The notes: a model not told the origin generated them from the sequence alone. A stretch of 64,000 bases of DNA from Phytohabitans rumicis (GCF_011764445.1 NZ_BLPG01000001.1:8299316-8363315), one strand, 5' to 3'; counted from the first letter of the stretch, positions 25,868 to 33,931 are shown. Translations and numbers: made by a program.

Positions 25868-27793
25868 TTAGCTGGTGACTCCGAAGACCACCCGGCTCAG
25901 GGTGTCCTCCGTACCCGTGAAGCCCTCATTGGGGTTGAACTCGTCCTCGCCGAAGTCGACGTCGGGATCGTCGGCGGTGCCGCCGACGCCGTCCGGGCCG
26001 ACGCCGTACAGGAACGGGAAGTTGCCGCCCTGGTCCATCAGGTTGGCGATGTCGTTGAACTGGTCGACGTGCCAGTTGCCGAAGAAGTGCCCGGCCTCGT
26101 GCGAGACCACGTTGCCGACCGCCTGCCCGATGAACGCGATGCGGTTGCTCGCGCTGGTCAGGTACGTGTTCAGCGACGCGTCGTCACCGGCCGGGTCGCT
26201 CAGCACGTCGAGCAGCACGAGCGCCGACTCTTCGGTCTCGAAGTTGCCCGGGTCGATGGACTGGGCGATGCCGATCGTCGGGATGCCGGACTCGTCGATG
26301 GTGCCGCCGACGATGACCCGGCTGACGTTCGCCTGGCCGAAGGTGTCGGCGTGGTCGCGGCTGTTGCGGATCCGGATCTGGAACCGGTTGTTCAGGCCGC
26401 TGGCGATGAGGTCCTGGCGCACGTTCTCCGTCACCTCGGCGATGATCGCGTTGATCAGCGCGTTCTCGTCCGCGCGGGTGAGGCCCCAGCGGCCGAGGAA
26501 GGCGCTGAACGGGCTCAGCGTGCGCACACCCGGCCCGCCGAACGGGGCGGTGTTGAGGCGGGCGCCGTCGAAGTCCAGGAACAGCGTCTGCACCGGCGGT
26601 GCGCCCTCCAGCGCGGGCCGGAACGCCTCGACGGTGATGTCGTAGTTGCCGCTGCCGGAGCTGACCGCGACGTAGTGCAGGCCGGCCTTCTCCGCGACGT
26701 AGTCCACGACCGCGTTGCCGCCGCCGGGCAGCGGGGTGTTGGCCGGGTAGATGAACGACGCGTCCTGGGACGAGCCATGCACCAGTCGCGGCACCGTGTC
26801 GTACACGCTGAGCACGGCCGGCGAGCCGGTCACCGTGGCGCCCAGCACGTCGCCCTTGCGCAGCCGTACGGCGAAGAAGTCCACATCGGCCTCGCCGACC
26901 AGGATGGTCACGTCGTACGGGCCCTCGCTGTCGGCGCCCGTGCCGCTGCCGGAGTCGAACGGGTCGTTCGGCAGCGCCAGGAACCCGGTCACGAACACGT
27001 AGTACGTGCCGGCGGCCGTGAACTGGAACTGCAGCAGGCTGTCGAAGCCCTCCGGGGTGTCGTCAGCGGCGGCGATGATCTCGCCCGTGGCGTCGATCAG
27101 CAGCACCACCGAGTCCAGCGAACCGGTCGGGGTGTCGATGTCGACGGTGATGCTCTCGCCCGCGGTGGCGTCCAACTGGTACACGTCGAAGTCACCGGAG
27201 CCGGAGCCGGCGCTGCCGTGCGGACCGTCGCCGATGGTCGCGGACGTCTTGATGCCGTTGCGGGACGAGCCGATGCCGGTGTCGCCGGCCAGCGGGATGG
27301 ACCCGTCGTCCTCCGCGTTCGCCGGCACGGTGACGGCCGTGACCACCTCGGGCGAGAGCGTGCCGAGCACGCGAGCCCGCGGGTTCTGCCGGTTGGCGGT
27401 GCCGAAGCCGGGCACCGGCTGGGCGGTGGCGGGGCTGTCGTTGGAGCCGCGGATGCCGTCCGGCTCGTCCTCGTCGACCAGGATCGGCGAGGCCGCCGCG
27501 AGCGCGCGAAGCTGCGCGGCCTTCTGCTTGGCGCGCTCCTTGCCCTTGGCCGCGAGGTACTTGTCCCAGGCCGCGAGGTCGGCCTTGGCCGGGTTGGGCA
27601 GCAGCGACAGGTACGGGTTCGCGCCGGGCGGCGCCTTGGCCGTGACCGGCGCCTTGTCGGCGACCTGCAGACCGGCGGCGAGCGCCTTCCGGTCGTCGGG
27701 ACTGGGCTTGGCCGCCTGTGCGGACGCTTCGCCCGGTGCGAGAGTTGCGGCCGCCAGCACGCAGGCAGCCAGCATCGCGATGGTTCGACGCAT
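25868..27793 (-). CDS. Secreted metzincin-like metalloprotease with PPC domains
   Basis: A 641-residue exported protein. Residues 1-25 are a Sec signal peptide (MRRTIAMLAACVLAAATLAP, cleavage near ASA). An acidic propeptide-like region follows, then two bacterial pre-peptidase C-terminal (PPC) beta-sandwich domains (DFDVYQLDATAGESITVDID; VDFFAVRLRKGDVLGATVTG). The catalytic part is near residue 567: SHEAGHFFGNWH fits the zinc site HExxHxxGxxH of metzincins, with Glu as the base. A family Met-turn may be NLMDQGG. The Asp-rich end (DPDVDFGEDEFNPNEG) may bind calcium. It would degrade protein outside the cell. A monocistronic gene with a weak GGGGAGA ribosome-binding site. Confidence 0.85.
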   Translation of the reverse strand: MRRTIAMLAACVLAAATLAPGEASAQAAKPSPDDRKALAAGLQVADKAPVTAKAPPGANPYLSLLPNPAKADLAAWDKYLAAKGKERAKQKAAQLRALAAASPILVDEDEPDGIRGSNDSPATAQPVPGFGTANRQNPRARVLGTLSPEVVTAVTVPANAEDDGSIPLAGDTGIGSSRNGIKTSATIGDGPHGSAGSGSGDFDVYQLDATAGESITVDIDTPTGSLDSVVLLIDATGEIIAAADDTPEGFDSLLQFQFTAAGTYYVFVTGFLALPNDPFDSGSGTGADSEGPYDVTILVGEADVDFFAVRLRKGDVLGATVTGSPAVLSVYDTVPRLVHGSSQDASFIYPANTPLPGGGNAVVDYVAEKAGLHYVAVSSGSGNYDITVEAFRPALEGAPPVQTLFLDFDGARLNTAPFGGPGVRTLSPFSAFLGRWGLTRADENALINAIIAEVTENVRQDLIASGLNNRFQIRIRNSRDHADTFGQANVSRVIVGGTIDESGIPTIGIAQSIDPGNFETEESALVLLDVLSDPAGDDASLNTYLTSASNRIAFIGQAVGNVVSHEAGHFFGNWHVDQFNDIANLMDQGGNFPFLYGVGPDGVGGTADDPDVDFGEDEFNPNEGFTGTEDTLSRVVFGVTS

Positions 27794-27957
27794 GGTGTCT
27801 CCCCTTCAGCCAGTCCGAGGCCCCCGCCTCGGACGGCACCGGCGAGACTAGTCACAATGGTCAAGAATAGATAGATATTTCAATAGTTCGTCATCACTTC
27901 AGTCCGGTAGCCGACGTATCAGCCCCCGTCCACGCTGGGCGGGTGCAAGGTACACGC

Positions 27958-29196
27958 ATGCGCAAGACCCTCGCCGTGGTGCTGGTCCTTGTCCTCGTGG
28001 GCCTGGGTGCGCCCGCTCGGGCGGATGCCGGGCGGGCCGGATTCGACCTGGTCGCGGCGTGGAACCGGCTGGCGCTGGACGCCGTCCGGGCGCTGCGCGC
28101 GACCGACGCCGACGCCGCCCGGCTCTACGCGATGGTGAATGTGGCGATCTACGACGCGGTCAACGGCCTGGCGGGGGACCGGGCGCCCGCGCTCGTGCCG
28201 GAGCCGGGGCCGCGCGGCGCCGACACCCGCGCCGCGGCCGTAGCCGCCGCGCACGCCGTGCTGATCCGGCTCGACCCGGACCGCGCGGCGGCGTACGACA
28301 CCCGGCTCGACGCGGACCTCGCCGGCCTGCGTCCCGGACCCCGGCGCGTCGAGGGGGCGCGCTGGGGCGGGCAGGTCGGCGCCCGGGTGGTGGCTGCCCG
28401 CACCGGCGACGGGTCCACGCCGGTGCGGGCCCAGCCGGCCGGCACCGGGCCCGGCGTGTTCCGGGCCGCCTGGTCGGGTGTGCAGTATCGGGACGTGCGG
28501 CCGTTCGCGGTCGCCGACCCGGTCGCGCACGTGCCCGGCCCGCCGCCGGCACTGGACACACTGGACTATGCGGCGGCCTTCGCCGAGGTGGCCCTGCTCG
28601 GCGACGCCGCGATCCCGGCGGACGACAAGCTCGCCACCTACCAGTTCTGGTCGCTGCCCGCCGGTTCGGCCCAGCCGGCCGGCGCGTGGATCGGCATCGC
28701 GCTCACCGTCTCACCTGGACTGTCCATTGCCGACGGTGCGCGGCTGCTGGCCCTGCTGAGCATGGCGCTGGCCGACACGACCGTGGCCACGGTGCGTACC
28801 AAGTTCGACAACCGCCACTGGCGGCCGACCACCGCGATCCGCGAGGCCGACACCGACGGCAACCCGCTGACCGCGCCCAACCCGGCCTGGTCGGCCCGCG
28901 CCGGCAGCGCCGGCGGCACGCCGGAATACGTCTCCGGCCACAGCTCGTACAGCGGCGCGGCCGCCGCGGTCCTGTCCGGGTTCTTCCGCGAGGACCACAT
29001 CGGATTCGAGTACGCCACGGACAGCGCGCCGGGTGGTGTGGCGCGTCGCTATCCGAGCTTCTCGGTCGCGGCCGCCGAGGCTGGGCGGTCCCGGGTCTTC
29101 GGCGGCCAGCACTTCGAGTTCAGCAACCAGGCCGGGCTGGCGCTCGGCCGGAGTGTGGCCCGCGAGGTGTTAACCACCCGCCTGCTCCCGCGCTGA
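27958..29196 (+). CDS. Secreted vanadium-haloperoxidase/PAP2-family protein
   Basis: A 412-residue exported protein: residues 1-24 are a signal peptide (MRKTLAVVLVLVLVGLGAPA). The C-terminal half has the three phosphate/vanadate-binding motifs of the PAP2/vanadium haloperoxidase superfamily in order: KFDNRHWRPTTAIREAD (KxxxxxxRP), SGHSSYSGAA (SGH) and SRVFGGQHFEFSN (SRxxxGxHF), with His as the catalytic base. The N-terminal half is the helical part seen in vanadium chloroperoxidase-like proteins. It could be a haloperoxidase or a phosphatase; sequence alone does not decide. ATG 27958 gives a clean signal peptide. It is divergent from the metalloprotease gene. Confidence 0.85.
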   Translation: MRKTLAVVLVLVLVGLGAPARADAGRAGFDLVAAWNRLALDAVRALRATDADAARLYAMVNVAIYDAVNGLAGDRAPALVPEPGPRGADTRAAAVAAAHAVLIRLDPDRAAAYDTRLDADLAGLRPGPRRVEGARWGGQVGARVVAARTGDGSTPVRAQPAGTGPGVFRAAWSGVQYRDVRPFAVADPVAHVPGPPPALDTLDYAAAFAEVALLGDAAIPADDKLATYQFWSLPAGSAQPAGAWIGIALTVSPGLSIADGARLLALLSMALADTTVATVRTKFDNRHWRPTTAIREADTDGNPLTAPNPAWSARAGSAGGTPEYVSGHSSYSGAAAAVLSGFFREDHIGFEYATDSAPGGVARRYPSFSVAAAEAGRSRVFGGQHFEFSNQAGLALGRSVAREVLTTRLLPR

Positions 29197-29200
29197 GTGC

Positions 29201-29253
29201 AAGGAAGGGCACCCTGTTATCGCTTTTTGCATAGCAGGGGGCCCTTCCTAACG
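29201..29253. repeat. AAGGAAGGGC inverted repeat, copy 1
   Basis: AAGGAAGGGCACCCTG faces CAGGGGGCCCTTCCT around a centre with GCTTTTTGCATAG. It lies in the 65-bp gap between convergent genes. A second copy in the opposite orientation is at 34062-34115. Confidence 0.85.
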
Positions 29254-29261
29254 CCTGGTCC

Positions 29262-30212
29262 CTACTGGAAGTCGGGGGTCCAGATGCGCGCTTTGTAGAA
29301 CTCGGCACCGCCGCGCGTGCGGTCGGCGGAGGCGGAGAAGCGGACCGTCGGGCTGCCCCAGGTACGGGCGCCGGTGTTGTCGGCGCGTACCGAGATGGCC
29401 TCGCCCGACGAGTGCCGCACGTACGCCTTGACCCGCGTCTCGCTGGAGATCTTCCGCTTGCTGAACGACCCACCGGCGGTGCTGATCTCGTACACGCCGT
29501 CCGTGGCGGTGCACAGCATCCGCTGCGTGTTGCTGTAGTCCGGCTGCAGGTCGTGCCCGAGGTTGCTGCTGCCCAGGCTCACCGCGGCGCCGTAGTGCCG
29601 GATCCGGGTGCCCCGGCCCGAGCCCTCCACGGCGTACCCGCGCACCGTGCCCTTGCCGATCGCCCACAGCAGCTTGTACGTCGGGTCCCACAGCACGCCG
29701 TGCGCGCCGGCGAGGTTGACCGTCTGCACCTTGGCCAGGCTGGCGAGGTTGCTGACGCTGCTCGGGGCGTACACGGTCAGATGGCCCGCGGAACTGGCGA
29801 CGACGACGGAGCCGTTTCCGGGAATGCGCTCGATGGCATGGGGATTGCCGCCCGGCGTGGCCTGCCACTTGAGGTCGTTGAGCTCGGTGTGCTTCTCGCT
29901 GCCGATGTTGATGATGCCGGCCTTGCCGCCGGACGCCACGACCAGCGCGATCCAGCCCTGCGCCGCCGTGCTGCGGATCTTGATGTCGGACAGGTTGGCC
30001 CAGGAGCCGCCACCGGGGCTGAAGCTCCAGTGGATGTTCGCGTCGCTGAAGGCGCCGTTCTTGTGAAAGACCAGCACCCTGTTCTTGACCTGCTCGGTCG
30101 TGGCGACGTAGTAGCTGGTCGCGGCCTGGGCCGGGGTGTTGCCGAGGAGCGCGGCGGACGGGCCGGCGATGGCGCCGGCGGCCAGGCCGCGCAGGATGGA
30201 GCGTCGCTGCAT
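29262..30212 (-). CDS. Tat-exported beta-propeller-like protein (DUF6528-like)
   Basis: A 316-residue protein with a twin-arginine signal peptide (MQRRSILRGLAAGAIAGPSAA, cleavage after AQA near residue 30), so it is exported folded. The mature part shows repeated strands with small turns (NRVLVFHKNG, WANLSDIKIRS, IALVVASGGKAGIINIG, VVVASSAGHLTVY, GVLWDPTYKLLWAIGKG), spaced as in a six- or seven-bladed beta-propeller. No catalytic residues stand out. Actinomycetes carry conserved secreted proteins of this type (I think DUF6528) with no known role. The longer in-frame reading would cross the SRPBCC gene and is not used. Confidence 0.7.
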   Translation of the reverse strand: MQRRSILRGLAAGAIAGPSAALLGNTPAQAATSYYVATTEQVKNRVLVFHKNGAFSDANIHWSFSPGGGSWANLSDIKIRSTAAQGWIALVVASGGKAGIINIGSEKHTELNDLKWQATPGGNPHAIERIPGNGSVVVASSAGHLTVYAPSSVSNLASLAKVQTVNLAGAHGVLWDPTYKLLWAIGKGTVRGYAVEGSGRGTRIRHYGAAVSLGSSNLGHDLQPDYSNTQRMLCTATDGVYEISTAGGSFSKRKISSETRVKAYVRHSSGEAISVRADNTGARTWGSPTVRFSASADRTRGGAEFYKARIWTPDFQ

Positions 30213-30278
30213 CAAGAGCCTCCCATGATCATGATGATGCGGCGAACAGTGTGCCACGAACCTGCTATCCCATGTTTG

Positions 30279-30290
30279 ACTTATATAAGT
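30279..30290. promoter_or_regulatory. ArsR operator candidate
   Basis: ACTTATATAAGT, a perfect 12-bp palindrome in an AT-rich patch with a TTGAC just before it and TATAAG inside it, 23 bp upstream of the arsR-family start. It suits autorepression. Confidence 0.6.
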
Positions 30291-30312
30291 GGGCGGTGGC
30301 ATAGTCGCCAGT

Positions 30313-30648
30313 GTGCACGCGTTCGACGTCCTCGGTGACCCGGTGCGGCGGCGGATCCTGGAGCTGCTCGCCGCGGGGGAGCAGACCTCCGGGGCGCTCA
30401 CCACGGTCATCCAGGCGGAGTTCGGGATCTCCCAACCGGCCGTGTCGCAGCACCTGAAGGTGTTGCGGGACAACGGATTCGCGACCGTCCGGGCCGAGGG
30501 CACCCGCCGTCTGTACACGATGGACGCCGCGCCCCTGCGGGAGGTCGACGCGTGGCTGGACCGGTTCCGTGCCTTCTGGAACCAGCGGTTGGACGCGCTG
30601 GCGACCGAGCTGGCGCGCGGAAAGCGAGAGCGGAGAAGACAGCGATGA
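30313..30648 (+). CDS. ArsR-family transcriptional regulator
   Basis: A 111-residue winged-helix repressor. Helix-turn-helix: SQPAVSQHLKVLRDNGFATV, preceded by DVLGDPVRRRILELLAAGEQ and followed by the wing RAEGTRRLYTMD. It has no CxC metal motif, so it belongs to the non-metal ArsR group that often pairs with an SRPBCC gene. I start it at GTG 30313 because the earlier in-frame GTG (30289) falls inside the palindromic operator. Its stop overlaps the next ATG (ATGA), so the pair is translated together. Confidence 0.9.
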   Translation: MHAFDVLGDPVRRRILELLAAGEQTSGALTTVIQAEFGISQPAVSQHLKVLRDNGFATVRAEGTRRLYTMDAAPLREVDAWLDRFRAFWNQRLDALATELARGKRERRRQR

Positions 30649-31283
30649 GGGACATACTCGATGAGCTGACCGCCGTACACCGGGAGACCGGTCACGGGCG
30701 GATCCCGGCCGGCGAGGGCCGCACCGTGGTGCTGCGCCGCCGGTACGACGCGGAGATCGACGACGTCTGGGACGCGATCACCGATCCCGAGCGGATCAAC
30801 CGCTGGTTCATGCCGGTCACCGGCGAGCTCAAGGTCGGCGGCAGCTACCAGCTCAAGGGGAACGCCGGCGGCGAGATCCTGCGCTGCGAACCGCCCCGGC
30901 TGTTGAAGGTCACGTGGGTGTTCGGGGAGAACCCCACCGAGAAGGACGTGACCGAGGTCGAGGTGCGCCTGGCGCCCGGCGGCGACGGTGCGACCGAGTT
31001 CGAGTTGGTGCACACCGCCGTCGTACCCGAGGAGATGTGGTCGCAGTACGGGCCGGGCGCCACCGGCGTGGGCTGGGACCTCTCGCTGCTCGGCCTGAGC
31101 ATGCACCTGCGGGGCGAGTCGATCCCGGACCACGAGGAGTTCGAGTCCTCGCCGGAGGCGCGGGAGTTCAGCACGCGCAGCAGCCAGGCGTGGGGCGAGT
31201 CGCTGCGGGCGTCGGGCGCCAGCGACGAGCAGGTCGCGGCCGCGGTCCAGGCCACCACGCAGTTCTACGCACCTTCGGCGTAG
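30645..31283 (+). CDS. SRPBCC / Aha1-like (AHSA1) domain protein
   Basis: A 212-residue START-like protein. The AHSA1 fold is clear from VVLRRRYDAEIDDVWDAITD, PERINRWFMPVTGELKVGGS, YQLKGNAGGEILRCEPPRLL and VTWVFGENP; the fold binds hydrophobic ligands in a long cavity. In actinomycetes such genes sit behind an ArsR repressor, as here (ATGA overlap), and may bind or report the same ligand. The C-terminal third is helical (SSPEAREFSTRSSQAWGESL). The ligand is unknown. The stop at 31283 faces a long repeat-filled gap. Confidence 0.9.
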   Translation: MRDILDELTAVHRETGHGRIPAGEGRTVVLRRRYDAEIDDVWDAITDPERINRWFMPVTGELKVGGSYQLKGNAGGEILRCEPPRLLKVTWVFGENPTEKDVTEVEVRLAPGGDGATEFELVHTAVVPEEMWSQYGPGATGVGWDLSLLGLSMHLRGESIPDHEEFESSPEAREFSTRSSQAWGESLRASGASDEQVAAAVQATTQFYAPSA

Positions 31284-31385
31284 CCGCCCACCAGGATCTG
31301 GCCCGCGTCGTTGATGTGACGCCCAGCGCAGCGGTGACCGCCGCCCCCTTCACGTGTGCTCCGGCGCGTGTTGGCCTACTCCCCA

Positions 31386-31476
31386 GTAGGGCGCCCCTGT
31401 TGGGGCTGGGGCGTGAGGAGGGGCGCCTGTTCCTTACCAGGCGGTGATGGGGGCGCCCTCAAGGCCGGGTAGTCAA
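31386..31476. repeat. CTACCCGGCCTT / GGGCGCCC element, copy b (reverse, long form)
   Basis: On the minus strand it begins CTTGACTACCCGGCCTTGAG and ends in CCCAACAGGGGCGCCCTACT. It matches copy c with an insertion of about 20 bp in the middle. Confidence 0.65.
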
Positions 31477-31541
31477 GGATTCCTGGGCGCTGTCAAGCCG
31501 CGCGGCTGATCGCTTCCCGAGCGTTGGAGCCGACGCCAGCC

Positions 31542-31607
31542 TGCGGTGATCATGGAGTTAGCCGCAGGGAAAGGGCTCTCCCCGGCGCCAACTTCATGAT
31601 CACCGCA
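31542..31607. repeat. 66-bp GGTGATCATG inverted repeat, copy b
   Basis: TGCGGTGATCATGGAGTTAG faces AACTTCATGATCACCGCA; the middle holds GGAAAGGGCTCTCCC. Total 66 bp, as in copies a and c. Confidence 0.85.
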
Positions 31608-31621
31608 GGAGCCAAGGCGGG

Positions 31622-31674
31622 GTAGATCTAGACGAGTTATGGCTGACATTGAGCCCTAACTTGTCTAGATCTAC
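31622..31674. repeat. GTAGATCTAGAC hairpin
   Basis: A 22-bp stem with 20 pairs matching: GTAGATCTAGAC (31622-31633) pairs exactly with GTCTAGATCTAC (31663-31674), extended by GAGTTATGGC against GCCCTAACTT, with a 9-nt loop. It is a single copy in this window and AT-richer than its surroundings. Confidence 0.85.
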
Positions 31675-31908
31675 TGCCAGCTTCGACTTGGCTGGGGGTG
31701 GGCCGGGCCTGTACCCGGATGTATCCGATATAACCGGCTGCTGGATCTGGGTCCGCCGACTGGGCCGGTGGTGTGTTCGGCGGCGGGGTCGACGTATGCC
31801 GTGACTGTGGTGAGCAGTTGCCCCTGGGAGGGCAATTTCTCGACACAGTCGCCAAAGTCGAGGGCGATGGCCGCGTCACATCAGCGCTTGACATGGACCT
31901 GATTCCCT

Positions 31909-31980
31909 TAACTACCCGGCCTTGAGGGCGCCCCACTCACGCGCCAACCCCCAACAGAGGCGCCCTACTGGGCGGTAACG
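31909..31980. repeat. CTACCCGGCCTT / GGGCGCCC element, copy c
   Basis: Begins TTAACTACCCGGCCTTGAGG and ends GAGGCGCCCTACTGGGCGG, with CACTCACGCGCCAACCCC between. Confidence 0.65.
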
Positions 31981-32098
31981 GGGGGTTTGGTGGCGGCCGA
32001 CCGTTTCGCGTCGCGTGCACCATGTGTCGGCGCGGTTGGGCTGCCCGCTTGGGCGTGCTCGCCACACACCCGTGCCGGTCTGGGCGCCGCCCACGCCC

Positions 32099-32181
32099 GT
32101 CGATCAAGGAATTCTGCGTCGATCAAGGGCAAACGGCCGTGGTTTGGAGATCAAAGCACGGCCGTTTGCCCTTGATCGGCG
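32099..32181. repeat. 65-bp palindromic element, copy 5
   Basis: Outer arm 32099-32116 (GTCGATCAAGGAATTCTG), core 32117-32181, reverse orientation. It is almost identical in the core to copies 4 and 7. Between convergent genes. Confidence 0.9.
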
Positions 32182-32400
32182 GGGCGAGCGGGGCGGGCGG
32201 GGCGGGCGGGGCGGGCGGGGCGGGCGCGGCGTGCGGGCCAGGGCGGGCGCGGGGGCGCGGGCCTGGGTGGGCGCGGGGCGAGGCCGGGCGGGCGCGGCGT
32301 GGGCGCGGGGGCGAGGCCGAGCGGGTGCGGGTGCGGGTGGGGAAGGGGCCGCGAGGAGGGCCGGGGCGGGCGCGGCGAGGGCCGGGATGGGCGCGGCCAG
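32182..32400. repeat. G-rich tandem low-complexity tract
   Basis: Begins with four or five copies of a GGGCGGGCG-type unit, then irregular GGGGC/GCGGG runs for about 200 bp. Many G3-4 runs with short spacers could form G-quadruplexes. The long open frames across it are a by-product of this composition. Confidence 0.75.
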
Positions 32401-32408
32401 TAGGGGTG

Positions 32409-32696
32409 TTACGCGGTGGGGACGAGGCAGGCGCGTTGGGTGGGGATGGGCGCCTCGGCGTACGCCAGCGCGACGGCCTCGCGGGCCCAGCGCATGCGGG
32501 CCGCGGCGGTGTCCGGGTGGTCGCCGAACTCCTGCGCCATCCGGGCCAGGCAGGCGGCTTCGCCGAGGCGGTCGAGGGTGCGTATGACCGCGGCGCGTAC
32601 GTCCTGCGGAGCGGGGTGCTGCGAGTACTGAAGGTCAGAGGCGAACAGCGCCTCGCATCGGTGTGCCAGATCCACTCTGTACGTAACTGCGTACAT
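32409..32696 (-). CDS. Conserved hypothetical protein, helical
   Basis: A 95-residue protein (MYAVTYRVDLAHRCEALF start) that is nearly all helix: DLQYSQHPAPQDVRAAVIRT, LDRLGEAACLARMAQEFGDH, PDTAAARMRWAREAVALAYA. Composition and codon bias are normal for a real gene, unlike the surrounding repeats. I recall similar short proteins of unknown function in actinomycetes but cannot name a family. I chose the ATG at 32696 over longer readings because the earlier part is rich in Arg and Trp without structure. The stop faces the G-rich tract. Confidence 0.6.
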   Translation of the reverse strand: MYAVTYRVDLAHRCEALFASDLQYSQHPAPQDVRAAVIRTLDRLGEAACLARMAQEFGDHPDTAAARMRWAREAVALAYAEAPIPTQRACLVPTA

Positions 32697-32811
32697 GACT
32701 ACCCACCAGGTCCGTCCACTTCTTCGGTTGTCTTCGATTCTCCCGAGCGGGTACGACACTTTGCTCCCCGAAACGCGCCACCCGCCGGCCCTGCTATGAT
32801 CCTCCGCGATC

Positions 32812-32824
32812 TGATCAAATATCA
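32812..32824. promoter_or_regulatory. GntR operator candidate before the small membrane-protein gene
   Basis: TGATCAAATATCA, an inverted repeat (TGAT, 5-nt spacer, ATCA). Twelve of its bases recur exactly before the gntR gene (33944-33955). It sits 17 bp upstream of the small gene's ATG. Confidence 0.6.
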
Positions 32825-32841
32825 GAACCTGGGGAGCAAGG

Positions 32842-32952
32842 ATGCCGAACGAAGAGGGTCGCGGTATCGGCGAGACGCTGCTGGTGGGCGGACTGCTGGT
32901 GGCGTTCGCGGTGCTGGTGGTCGTCCTCCTCTACCTAGCACTCGCGAACTAA
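32842..32952 (+). CDS. 36-residue single-pass membrane microprotein
   Basis: An open frame of 37 codons with ATG at 32842 behind GGGGAG at a good distance. The protein is MPNEEGRGIGETLLVG followed by one hydrophobic helix (LLVAFAVLVVVLLYLALA) and a short end, so it should insert once in the membrane with the acidic N-terminus outside or inside. The codon bias is right. A GntR-type site lies 17 bp upstream. The stop overlaps the stop of the convergent cupin gene by 3 bases. Such short hydrophobic proteins often modulate a membrane partner; none is identified. Confidence 0.65.
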   Translation: MPNEEGRGIGETLLVGGLLVAFAVLVVVLLYLALAN

Positions 32953-33248
32953 GACACCGTCTTCAGCTCCACGATCCGGGCCACGTAACGGGTCTCGCCT
33001 ACGTTCGTCAGGGTGTGGGTGTCGCCCGGTGGACGGAAGACGACGCCGCCGGTCGGCTCGGGCGCGTCCCGCAGCTGGCCGTCGGCCGTCTCGACCAGGT
33101 TGATGGCGCCCTCGATCGCGATGACCAGGTACGGGTGCTCGTGATAGTGCAGCGGCTGCGTTTCCCCGGGACCGAGCGCCACCTGCCACACCCGGACGTG
33201 CTCGTTCTCCAGGATGATCCGGTAGCCGACCGGGCCAAGCTCCGTCAC
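32949..33248 (-). CDS. Small cupin-domain protein
   Basis: A 99-residue single-domain cupin. The metal-binding motif 1 is visible as PLHYHEHPYLVIAIEGAIN (G-less form with three His), and motif 2 as PTGGVVFRPPGDTHTLTNVG with one His, enough for a mononuclear metal site. Such small cupins are dioxygenases, isomerases or plain sugar- or metabolite-binding proteins. The start GTG at 33248 shares a base with the GntR stop (TAGTGA), so translation is coupled and the two act together. It probably handles or senses the metabolite that the GntR protein controls. Confidence 0.85.
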   Translation of the reverse strand: MTELGPVGYRIILENEHVRVWQVALGPGETQPLHYHEHPYLVIAIEGAINLVETADGQLRDAPEPTGGVVFRPPGDTHTLTNVGETRYVARIVELKTVS

Positions 33249-33931
33249 TAGGCGTCCTTCTCGTCGAGCCGGGTCATCTTCTGGATGACGCGGGAACGGG
33301 AGTTGTGGATGTGTACGCGCAGCGCCTCGGCGGCCGCCACCGCGTCGCGCGCCATGCAGGCCGCCAGGATGGCCTGGTGCTCCTTGAGCCGGTCGGCCTG
33401 GGCCTCGGCGCTGCGGGTGCCGGCGAAGCGGTAGCGCTCGCTGTTCTGCCACACCGGTTCGAGCGCGTGCAGCAGCCAGCGGGAGCCGGCCGCGGCGTAG
33501 ATCGCGAAGTGGAAGTCCGTGTGCGCCTGCCGCGCGGTCACCTGGTCGCCGATCTGCGCGGCGTTGACGTGCCGGTCCAGCGCGGCCTTCGCCTTCTCGG
33601 TGTCGCGGTCGGTGAACCGCGGTGCCGCGCGCTCGACCGCGGTGACCTCCAACAGGAGCCGCATCTCGTGCGTGTCGTGGGCGTCGTCGAGGGTAAGCTC
33701 GCGTACCCAGGCTCCTTTGTGGGGGATCACCTCGACGAGCCCCAGCGACTCCAGCCGGCGGATCGCCTCGCGGACGGGCATCATGCTCATCCCGAGGCTG
33801 TCGGCCAGGTCGGTGAGGCGCAGCGGGGATCCGGCGCCGAGGTCGCCAGCGAGGATCGCCTCGTGCAGCTGCGCGGTGGCGGCGTCGGCGAGCGTGCGGT
33901 GAGTGGGGGGTGCCGGCCTGCCCGGGGGCAT
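33248..33931 (-). CDS. GntR-family (FadR/VanR-like) transcriptional regulator
   Basis: A 227-residue regulator with the GntR winged helix at about residues 12-75 (TAQLHEAILAGDLGAGSPLR, LTDLADSLGMSMMPVREAIR, RLESLGLVEVIPHKGAWV) and an all-helical FCD effector domain with the metal-site pattern (DAHDTHEMR; HTDFHFAIYAAAG; HQAILAACMARD). FCD regulators respond to acids such as gluconate, lactate or fatty acyl compounds. ATG 33931 has GGAGG in front; TTG 33934 is an alternative. A GATCAAATATCA site lies 12 bp upstream of the start, so it probably represses itself, the cupin and the small gene. Confidence 0.9.
   Translation of the reverse strand: MPPGRPAPPTHRTLADAATAQLHEAILAGDLGAGSPLRLTDLADSLGMSMMPVREAIRRLESLGLVEVIPHKGAWVRELTLDDAHDTHEMRLLLEVTAVERAAPRFTDRDTEKAKAALDRHVNAAQIGDQVTARQAHTDFHFAIYAAAGSRWLLHALEPVWQNSERYRFAGTRSAEAQADRLKEHQAILAACMARDAVAAAEALRVHIHNSRSRVIQKMTRLDEKDA

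Larger units (their letters stand above)
31284..32408. other. 1.1-kb repeat-filled intergenic region
   Basis: I find no convincing gene in this gap between convergent neighbours. It holds one CTACCCGGCCTT element in reverse (31386-31476), one 66-bp GGTGATCATG element (31542-31607), a strong GTAGATCTAGAC hairpin (31622-31674), another CTACCCGGCCTT element (31909-31980), a 65-bp-core palindrome (32099-32181) and a G-rich tract (32182-32400), which are listed separately. A minus-strand open frame at 31637-31936 has no domain or ribosome-binding site that I can support. Confidence 0.7.

Noticed and set aside
31637-31936. Possible small gene in the repeat island
   Set aside because: No ribosome-binding site or domain, a Pro/Ser-rich sequence, and it runs across repeat elements.
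32015-33251. Open frames across the G-rich tract
   Set aside because: They translate to Gly/Arg/Ala repeats caused by the GGGCGGGCG units and cross known genes on the other strand.
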